Origin: Methanobacteriota archaeon
GTDB taxonomy: Archaea; Thermoplasmatota; Poseidoniia; Poseidoniales; Poseidoniaceae
DNA length: 14,873 nt
Assembly: GCA_002719475.1 (NCBI GenBank)
Contig: PBHQ01000014.1
Location: forward strand, 47,168-62,040
Reading direction: 5' to 3'
This document shows, in pieces, positions 1 to 5,778 of the stretch (position 1 is the first letter of the stretch; the number at the start of each line of letters is the position of its first letter). The notes beneath the pieces are model-generated. The model worked only from the letters and a program-made list of their open reading frames with translations, was not told the DNA's origin and did no database searches. A program made the translations under genes and the position numbers.

Positions 1-635
1 GTTTTGCCGAGTCTGGAGCTGATGTAATCATCCATTGCAATAAATCGTTACAGGATGCCGAGAATCTTGCCAATGAAATCGGTGCCGAGGTGGTCCAAGG
101 GGACCTAGTTGAACCTGAGACAGATCAGCGAATTTTGTCGGCGGTTCAAAACTATGGCAATGGGCTCTTCTGTTTGGTTCACTCCGCATCGATTTTCGTT
201 ACTGACGAAGGTCCAAGTGCCGATTTAATGACGGCAGTGAATCACGAGGCACCGCGTAGGTTGACAGAGTTGCTGATGAGCGAATTAAGGAGTGCAAGAG
301 GTAGTGTAATCAGCATTACAGATGCTTGTAAGAAACGCTCTGCGGCTTATTCGAAATACGATGAATCAAAGGATTCATTACGACGTTGGACTTTGCAGTT
401 TGCATTGGACCAAGCTCCTGAAATAAGGGCTAATTGTATCGCTCCAGGTGCAATAATTCCTGCTCCCGAAGAGGAGGAGATAGTAGACTCATTGGCAGCT
501 AAAATTCCTCTATCAAGATGGGGTCAGGCAGATGATATCTCGAGAGCAGTGTTATTCTTTGCTACCTCTCCATATATCACTGCACAGGAATTGATGGTCG
601 ATGGGGGATGGAGTGCTGCGATGAATCAGGATTGA
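1..635 (+). CDS. SDR-family oxidoreductase, pteridine-reductase-like (5' truncated)
   Basis: The gene runs in from the left edge; the first complete codon is at 3, so the N-terminal TGxxxGxG nucleotide-binding motif lies outside the window. What is visible is a short-chain dehydrogenase: the HSAS stretch stands where NNAG/NNAS is usual, the catalytic YxxxK is YDESK (Tyr at 357-359), an N-x-x-APG motif starts at 432, and the C-terminus has the usual PLSRWG followed by VDGGW. The normal catalytic Ser, 13 residues before Tyr, is replaced by a Thr-Asp pair. Asp at about this site is known in pteridine reductase PTR1 and the FolM-type dihydromonapterin reductases. The HCNKS segment near the left edge resembles the NADPH-binding HRS segment of that group. 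A pterin or folate reductase role is inferred; a general SDR with another substrate is possible. The stop overlaps the end of the opposite-strand gene by ten bases. Confidence 0.85.
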   Translation, partial: FAESGADVIIHCNKSLQDAENLANEIGAEVVQGDLVEPETDQRILSAVQNYGNGLFCLVHSASIFVTDEGPSADLMTAVNHEAPRRLTELLMSELRSARGSVISITDACKKRSAAYSKYDESKDSLRRWTLQFALDQAPEIRANCIAPGAIIPAPEEEEIVDSLAAKIPLSRWGQADDISRAVLFFATSPYITAQELMVDGGWSAAMNQD

Positions 636-1762
636 AATCCTTTGACAATTTTTGCCAAAATTTCAATCCCGTGCCGAATCTCTTGTTCTTCGTTATCATT
701 ACGAATGCTAATTCGTATACTGGACAAAGCTTCATCCTCACTCAATCCCATAGAAGTCAAGATTCGCGAAGGCATTCCTGTAGAGGCTGTACAGCCACTG
801 GAAGAGGACATGTAGACTCCTTCATTAGCCAAGTCCACAAGTACTGCTTCAGCAGATACTCTGGGTAATTGTATGTTGAGAATGCCAGGGACTCTTTTGC
901 GGTCGGAATTGATTATGAATTCATGTTCATTTATCGCCTCTAAGAGAACAGTATCTAGTTCTTCTATCCCCTCTAATGAGAAGATATCTTCTGAGAACAG
1001 AATGGACGGTAGATGTCCTCCTCTACGTCCTCCTTGTTCACCGCCTCCATGTATTAGAGGATCGATTCTAACTCCCTTACTAGTAACTAGGGCTCCGAAG
1101 TAATCGAAACCCATTGTTAGCACATCTATTCCCTCATTTGAGATCGGGATCCTTCCTACTGCCGCAGTGGCTTCCACGATGAGAGTTGAGTTGGGATATT
1201 CATGTCTCAAGGCAGCAATATCTCTGATTCCACCAGTTTCGTGGTCTACCAATTCTACGGCGATTATATCGGCATCTCCCTCAGAGCCGATATTCGCAAC
1301 CTGCCAACCTTGTCTACTTAACCAAAGGGCAGCGTTCCGCAACGGCAGAGGGACTCTTGGCGAGATCAAGATCCGACCTCCTCTATTGCGAAAAGCCATT
1401 CCTTTCAGGGCATGATTGATTGCCTCAGCACCTGAAGAGGTGAGAATGACCTCACCTTGAGTGCCTAGATTTTGTTGAATGATTTGCTTTACTTGTTCAG
1501 GAAGAGCCGACGACAAATCATGCAATTTAGATGCAATCGGATCTGTTGCCAACCCATCAAGTCGATTTAACCATCTTCCCGCGCCCACTTGGCTACCTCC
1601 AAATGCCTCTGTGGAGGGGCCTAGGCTTGAATCCTGATATAGCAATGCGTGTCTGCCCCCCTCATGGTGTGGCGGCAGGCGAGTGACCTCTCGGACCAGC
1701 GCGAGGGCGATGTTCATCGATATAGCACCACAGTAAGCACCCCTATCGACATCGATATTCAC
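626..1762 (-). CDS. NifS/IscS-family cysteine desulfurase-like protein, probably catalytically altered
   Basis: This is a 378-residue member of the class V aminotransferase (fold type I) family, close in length to IscS (about 400). Landmarks, numbered from the ATG at 1762: YQDSSLGPS (42-50) where IscS has LDYSATTP; TSSGAEAINHALKG (108-121) for the TSGATE phosphate-binding loop; VEATAAVGR (196-204) for VDATQSVGK; HGGG...RRGG (238-249); SSSSGCTAS (319-327), with C324 in the place of the active-site loop Cys; and SSIR (347-350), with the substrate-carboxylate Arg. The SGHK segment with the PLP Lys is absent: the stretch reads GFDYFGALV, putting Tyr or Phe there. The cofactor-stacking His, the NNE Asn (now VDHE) and the PLP-nitrogen Asp (now Glu 197) are also changed. 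Ordinary desulfurase activity is therefore doubtful; a scaffold or regulatory role in sulfur or Fe-S chemistry is inference. Alternative starts are ATG at 1717 and TTG at 1645; the latter leaves an IscS-like N-terminus and removes the overlap with the divergent gene. Confidence 0.85.
   Translation of the reverse strand: MNIDVDRGAYCGAISMNIALALVREVTRLPPHHEGGRHALLYQDSSLGPSTEAFGGSQVGAGRWLNRLDGLATDPIASKLHDLSSALPEQVKQIIQQNLGTQGEVILTSSGAEAINHALKGMAFRNRGGRILISPRVPLPLRNAALWLSRQGWQVANIGSEGDADIIAVELVDHETGGIRDIAALRHEYPNSTLIVEATAAVGRIPISNEGIDVLTMGFDYFGALVTSKGVRIDPLIHGGGEQGGRRGGHLPSILFSEDIFSLEGIEELDTVLLEAINEHEFIINSDRKRVPGILNIQLPRVSAEAVLVDLANEGVYMSSSSGCTASTGMPSRILTSMGLSEDEALSSIRISIRNDNEEQEIRHGIEILAKIVKGFQS
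1635..1642 (+). promoter_or_regulatory. possible TATA-like box for the divergent membrane-protein gene
   Basis: TGATATAG is centred about 25 bases before the ATG at 1664, the distance expected for a leaderless archaeal transcript. No clear purine-rich BRE element precedes it, and it lies inside the opposite-strand gene. Weak call. Confidence 0.2.
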
Positions 1763-2599
1763 GACAAGGGAATAACGTTAGTAGCAGGATCATTGAAGCG
1801 CCATTGGCAGTCTACAGAAATATCCTATGTGTTGACTCAAAAGGTCCCTGAAGTCAGACCTTCACAATGGTCTCTATATGTCGATACAAAGGACGACGGA
1901 ATGATTGAGATTCTGCGTTCCTTCAATGAGTTACATATCTTGAAGATGGCCGAATCTATTGCCGTAGCGTGCGATGCGAGATTAGCTGAACACACTGGAA
2001 GAAGAGTCCGAGAGGATGAACACGGAATGAATGTCATTACTCAGTTGAATGAAGTAGGTGAAAGATGGGAGGAACCAGTACAGCTTGATGGATTGAGGTT
2101 CGGTTTCAAGCAAAATGCTGGCGGGTATAGTGCGCGTCTACCTACCGAATTAGCCGATGGTGCCTTAGCGGGATTGATTTGGTCTTGCATTGGGGCAATT
2201 GTGTTAGGATTGATGATAACGCTGGCAACAATTAGGACTGCGAACGTTTGGTTGGCATTATCTTGGAGCCTTGGGTTGACATTGCTGACAATTTTGGGTT
2301 GGGCCAAACTTGAGGGGCCTACCGGTAGTCTAGACAATCGTCATCAGATTTTGCTGACAAGACATACTGTCACCGTGAAGGCAAAATTGTTCGGAATTTA
2401 TCCGAGGACAATAGGTCAGTGGCCGTTGGCCAACCTTCTGGATCTTGATTACAACGATAAGGGTGAAGTCACCTTCTTGCTAAATGAGCGCAGAGTAAGG
2501 ATGCGCCTTCTACGTCCAGAGGCAGAATTCTTAGTTGCTTCATTCGGTCAAGCTCTCAGAGATATGGGTGTGGCCGAAGCCTCTTCAGAAGAAGAGTGA
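1664..2599 (+). CDS. small membrane protein with two helices and flanking soluble parts
   Basis: I do not recognise this as a named family. From the ATG at 1664 it has 311 residues. About 165 soluble residues rich in beta-strand patterns come first. Two hydrophobic helices at roughly 168-188 and 194-214 are separated only by RTAN, so they form a tight hairpin. About 95 C-terminal residues then read as a beta-barrel-like module with one late helix (LVASFGQALRDMG) and an acidic end. Soluble segments around a short two-helix hairpin recall bacterial PH-domain membrane proteins, but that is only a structural impression. GTG at 1649 is an alternative start; later in-frame starts are poor (TTG at 1793). 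All upstream starts overlap the 5' end of the minus-strand desulfurase-like gene. The stop is five bases from the tRNA end, so the transcript probably runs antisense into the tRNA. Confidence 0.75.
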   Translation: MVWRQASDLSDQREGDVHRYSTTVSTPIDIDIHDKGITLVAGSLKRHWQSTEISYVLTQKVPEVRPSQWSLYVDTKDDGMIEILRSFNELHILKMAESIAVACDARLAEHTGRRVREDEHGMNVITQLNEVGERWEEPVQLDGLRFGFKQNAGGYSARLPTELADGALAGLIWSCIGAIVLGLMITLATIRTANVWLALSWSLGLTLLTILGWAKLEGPTGSLDNRHQILLTRHTVTVKAKLFGIYPRTIGQWPLANLLDLDYNDKGEVTFLLNERRVRMRLLRPEAEFLVASFGQALRDMGVAEASSEEE

Positions 2600-2604
2600 A
2601 TCTT

Positions 2605-2694
2605 TGGTGCAGAGAAAGGGATTTGAACCCTCGAACCGCTTTTGCGGACCGGATCTTAAGCCCGGCGCCTTTGACCATGCTCAGCCATCTCTGC
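2605..2694 (-). tRNA. tRNA-Leu (anticodon UAA), CCA encoded
   Basis: Read on the minus strand, a fully paired 7-bp acceptor stem (GCAGAGA with TCTCTGC) encloses a D-arm containing GG, an anticodon stem CCGGG/TCCGG around loop CTTAAGA (anticodon TAA, complement at 2656-2658), a long class II variable arm with a CCGC/GCGG stem, and a T-arm with loop TTCAAAT. The 3' end is discriminator A (2608) followed by genomic CCA (2607-2605). The long variable arm, A73 and UAA anticodon together identify tRNA-Leu reading UUA. No intron is present. The 3' end is five bases from the stop codon of the convergent membrane-protein gene, and no poly-T terminator is visible behind it. Confidence 0.95.
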
Positions 2695-2700
2695 ATTCCT

Positions 2701-2712
2701 AGCCGCGCGGCT
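2701..2712. repeat. 12-bp perfect palindrome next to the tRNA 5' end
   Basis: AGCCGCGCGGCT is its own reverse complement and lies six bases upstream of the mature tRNA 5' end. It could be an operator-like site or a leader element in the tRNA precursor. It is also upstream of the divergent surface-protein gene. Confidence 0.5.
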
Positions 2713-2753
2713 TACACCTTTTGATGCAACGGTCCTCAAGTATCACTGTTCCG

Positions 2754-2760
2754 TAATAAT
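2754..2760 (+). promoter_or_regulatory. possible TATA-like element upstream of the first surface-protein gene
   Basis: TAATAAT is the most A/T-rich run in the 120-base gap between the tRNA and the surface-protein start. A start site about 25 bases downstream would fall near the left arm of the leader hairpin. There is no strong BRE match. The rest of the gap holds only the palindrome and the hairpin. Confidence 0.25.
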
Positions 2761-2775
2761 CGGCTAACCTTGTAG

Positions 2776-2820
2776 CGCAGGGGCCGCAAACGTTCTAATG
2801 GAGGCAAGCCGGCCCTTGTG
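2776..2820 (+). promoter_or_regulatory. leader hairpin ending at the start codon of the 970-aa surface-protein gene
   Basis: CGCAGGGGCCG (2776-2786) can pair with CGGCCCTTGTG (2810-2820) as an 11-bp stem with two G-T wobbles. The right arm ends directly before the ATG at 2821, and a GGAGG Shine-Dalgarno-like run (2800-2804) sits in the 23-base loop. This could modulate translation start. A similar GGGGCC/GGCCC hairpin precedes the next gene. Confidence 0.4.
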
Positions 2821-5733
2821 ATGATGTCCAGTACACTGTCCGGTGTCGGCCAACATAGGTCCGCTCTGTTTCTGGTCTTTTTGATGGTGTTTTCAACCTG
2901 CATTTCAGTTACTCCATCTATGATGGAGAATGGGACTTTGGAAGTGCTTGAAGATAGATCCTTTTCAAGTGATGCAATGGTATCCTACGATCTCTTCATC
3001 GCTGAACAGAACTCTTCTGCTGGAGGGTCAGGATTCATTACCACTCATATCCCTGACTCCGGTAGTCAATCCGATGATTCGGCCATAGGCGGGCTTGAGT
3101 TCAAGTCTGCAGCAATGATATCCAATCTGACGGTTAAGGGTGATGCCAGCGATGGTGCAGAGATTCCTCTGTTCGTTTACATTCGATTCACCGGGCAGGA
3201 GCAAAGTACCGCCGAACTAACTTTCGAATTGAAGAGTGGTTCTACTATAGTAGCAACAACTACTGCGAGTCTCGATGATCCCTGCCAAGACGGCGGTATT
3301 TTTGGTAGTAGTTGCGCTTACCAATACCGTCCTTATTCCATGGATGTCTCAAGTACTCTACCAGGTGGAGATAGAGGATTCATAGTGCAGAGTGGTAAGC
3401 AATTGACTCTACGAATAACAGCTGAGGCAAATTGCCAAGGCGGGGGAGTCCCCGGACAAGATGGAGATGATTGCGACGTCAGGGTTGCGTACCACAATGT
3501 CGACAACAGCAACGGTGCTTACACTAGGATGGAAGTAAAGGCTGATGCTTTGGCTAATTCCAAGGTCAAAGTCCACCGCACTGGAGGTTCTTGGAATGAT
3601 GCAGAAGTAGTTCAATGGGCCCCCAATCACAGGGTTGAGTTCAGAACAATGCAGTTTTCAGTAGATGTTAGAGATGCATTTGGTAGAGACGACATCAAGA
3701 GCGTGAAACTGGTAATGCAGACTCCCGGAGATACAGCGGTCGTCTTTGAGAAAACCTTTGATGATGGGGAATTGAGGCTGGACAATGAGGGTTTGGTGGG
3801 TCAATATGAATGGACCTATAATTCTGGGCGTGCTGCTGGCGAATATGGCTTGAGATTAGAAGTTAGAGATATGCAAGACAATGTAATGGTCTATGATCAC
3901 GATGGTGTTGAATTCGTGGAATATGCAGTCTTTTTGCAACTTGCAGCGACTCAAGGTGATGTCATTTTAATCGCCCCTAGTAAGACTACTTCTGTTGAAT
4001 TTGAGTTGGAGCATATAGGCGGTGACGGTTTGGACATGGAAGTGCAACTTTCTCTTCAGCGAAATCCTGGAAGTGATTGGCTAATCGAGTTCAGTGAACC
4101 TGGAGGATATGATTTGAGCGGTGGTGGAGACCTTGTGCGACCGACGCTAACTGTCACCTCTCCTGAGGACCTTTCAGATGCACCCTCAAGTTTGGAGATA
4201 ATAGGTAGAGCCTATGCAGATACCGATGGGGATGGGACTACAGAAGAAGTGCAAGTGGTAACTACCAGTGTCGATATCGAGGAGGTTGGAGTATTTGCCC
4301 GCCCCAAGGTTAGCGTGTTTACCGATGAAGATAGAATCATGGAAATCGCAGACTCCGAAAGACCTGATACGTATGATTCAGATGTCTCACATTTCATTGA
4401 TGCAGACGGCGCAGGTAGATTCTATCTTGAGGTCTTCAACACTGGTTTTGATTTCGACACCTTCCGTATCAGAGTTGATGGACCTCACACTTGGACAGTT
4501 AGGTTGTACGATCAAGAGACTGCAACTTCCTTGACCGAGGATGGTGCCTATTTCCTTACAGCACAGGTTGAGAGTCATAATGTCCAGACATTGATTCTCG
4601 AATTGACTCCGCCTCTAGACCGTGGACAGGATGACATTGCAAAATTCGATATTACGATAATGAGCGAGGGTAATACTACTCTGCGTTCCAACGTCTCTTT
4701 CACTGCCCACCGAACTTTCGGTATATTCGCTCAAGTGACAGCCGACGACTTTGGTTTGCCTCTCGGGCACATTGGCCCATTCCCATCAACCCGTTCACAA
4801 CCTTTGGTAATCGTTATTGACATCACTAATTCTATGGAGGAGGGTTCCGAACAGAGCACATGGCAGATTTTGAATCCTGCTGAATTAAAATCCAATACAG
4901 ACAGTAATCCCGCTGTTGGAACTTGGGAATTCTCAATCACTGATACTTCTGGTTCGACAGTAGTCAATACGGTGTCTCTCGGTGCCGGGGATGTAGAGAG
5001 TATCAAGTTGACAGTATATCCCGGAAATGAGTTGGAAGCAGGAAATCATACTGTTTACCTTCGCATCACTGAAGTGGGTGAATCGGATGAACCTAGGTAC
5101 TTCGATTTGCCCTTGGAATTTGAGATAGAAGAAGACATGCCTGACGACCTCCAGATTATCCAGATTTCACCTGATTTGCCGATGCAGGCGGGAGATAAGA
5201 GGCAGATGGAATTCAAGGTAGTGAATGGCAATAATGTCGATCTCGAATTGTTGCTGGATATCGATGGTCCATCAGGTTGGGATGTTGACATTGAATCGAT
5301 ACCATTCATCGGAGTTGAAGCATTTGATGACAAGACTTTCACCGTGTTGATTATCGCTCCAAGTGATGGAGTGAGAGATGGGGATGTTGAGCAAATCACC
5401 ATAACCGCAGAACCACTGCACAAAATTACACCATATGGCCCGGATTATGTCAAGACCAAGAAGGTCCAGATCAAGATTGATTGTAGTGGCGGAGTCGAAT
5501 GTTTGATGCAGGAATTAACCTCTCCAAGACAGTCTACCTTGGCTGCAGGAGGGGGACTTCTTCTGTTGCTGATATTCGCAGCATTCCTGAGAGGTAAGCG
5601 CTCAGTGCAATATGTAGAAGAATTTGTTGACGAAGAAGATTTTGAGGTTAGCGATGAGACTGAGGCCGTCGAGCAGAGTCTTGAAGAGATCCCAGAAGAT
5701 GATTGGGATGATGAAATAGAAATGCTCGATTAG
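2821..5733 (+). CDS. secreted, C-terminally membrane-anchored surface protein with beta-sandwich modules and acidic tail
   Basis: A 970-residue surface protein (numbered from ATG 2821; GTG 2818 and ATG 2824 are in-frame alternatives). A signal peptide with core LVFLMVFS (18-25) comes first. The ectodomain is built from beta-sandwich-like modules. Several resemble the NEW3/NPCBM-associated type found in archaeal surface proteins, with a 'VxNxG...GPxxW' pattern: around 534-560 (FYLEVFNTG then DGPHTW) and 801-822 (VVNGNN then DGPSGW). One DTDGDG Ca-binding-like motif lies at 467-472. Cysteines are spaced as likely disulfides: 155/165, 205/218 and 888/894. A single membrane helix spans about 905-923, followed by RGKR as stop-transfer signal and a 47-residue cytoplasmic tail with 21 Asp/Glu. 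No enzyme motif is seen. The giant surface-protein gene follows after 45 bases, so co-transcription and a joint role at the cell surface are likely but inferred. Confidence 0.9.
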   Translation: MMSSTLSGVGQHRSALFLVFLMVFSTCISVTPSMMENGTLEVLEDRSFSSDAMVSYDLFIAEQNSSAGGSGFITTHIPDSGSQSDDSAIGGLEFKSAAMISNLTVKGDASDGAEIPLFVYIRFTGQEQSTAELTFELKSGSTIVATTTASLDDPCQDGGIFGSSCAYQYRPYSMDVSSTLPGGDRGFIVQSGKQLTLRITAEANCQGGGVPGQDGDDCDVRVAYHNVDNSNGAYTRMEVKADALANSKVKVHRTGGSWNDAEVVQWAPNHRVEFRTMQFSVDVRDAFGRDDIKSVKLVMQTPGDTAVVFEKTFDDGELRLDNEGLVGQYEWTYNSGRAAGEYGLRLEVRDMQDNVMVYDHDGVEFVEYAVFLQLAATQGDVILIAPSKTTSVEFELEHIGGDGLDMEVQLSLQRNPGSDWLIEFSEPGGYDLSGGGDLVRPTLTVTSPEDLSDAPSSLEIIGRAYADTDGDGTTEEVQVVTTSVDIEEVGVFARPKVSVFTDEDRIMEIADSERPDTYDSDVSHFIDADGAGRFYLEVFNTGFDFDTFRIRVDGPHTWTVRLYDQETATSLTEDGAYFLTAQVESHNVQTLILELTPPLDRGQDDIAKFDITIMSEGNTTLRSNVSFTAHRTFGIFAQVTADDFGLPLGHIGPFPSTRSQPLVIVIDITNSMEEGSEQSTWQILNPAELKSNTDSNPAVGTWEFSITDTSGSTVVNTVSLGAGDVESIKLTVYPGNELEAGNHTVYLRITEVGESDEPRYFDLPLEFEIEEDMPDDLQIIQISPDLPMQAGDKRQMEFKVVNGNNVDLELLLDIDGPSGWDVDIESIPFIGVEAFDDKTFTVLIIAPSDGVRDGDVEQITITAEPLHKITPYGPDYVKTKKVQIKIDCSGGVECLMQELTSPRQSTLAAGGGLLLLLIFAAFLRGKRSVQYVEEFVDEEDFEVSDETEAVEQSLEEIPEDDWDDEIEMLD

Positions 5734-5748
5734 AGCGAAATCGATTTT

Positions 5749-5774
5749 CCACAGGGGCCCGTAGGGCCCTGTGG
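5749..5774 (+). promoter_or_regulatory. GC-rich hairpin between the two surface-protein genes
   Basis: CCACAGGGGCCC (5749-5760), a GTA loop and GGGCCCTGTGG (5764-5774) form an 11-bp stem with one bulged G. It starts 15 bases after the stop of the first gene and ends four bases before the ATG of the giant gene. No T-run follows, so a bacterial-type terminator is unlikely. A processing, attenuation or translation-control element fits better. Confidence 0.5.
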
Positions 5775-5778
5775 GTGT

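Noticed and set aside
626..635. Frameshift or assembly error where the SDR and desulfurase-like genes meet
   Set aside because: Both reading frames end cleanly with complete family C-termini; a 10-base tail-to-tail overlap is ordinary in compact genomes.
608..868. Plus-strand open frame overlapping the SDR end and the desulfurase-like gene
   Set aside because: It starts inside the SDR gene and runs antisense to a well-supported family member; the translation has no recognisable features.
2605..2694. tRNA-linked integration site
   Set aside because: I found no direct repeat of the tRNA 3' end elsewhere in the window and no integrase or other mobile gene.
2798..2821. Seven-codon ATG mini-frame (MEASRPL) whose TGA overlaps the start of the surface gene
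   Set aside because: The TGATG junction suggests translational coupling, but a frame this short easily arises by chance and its ATG overlaps the GGAGG run. No independent support.
5749..5774. Intrinsic (bacterial-type) terminator after the 970-aa gene
   Set aside because: The stem is strong but no T-run follows, and the giant gene starts four bases later; read-through or a regulatory function is more likely.
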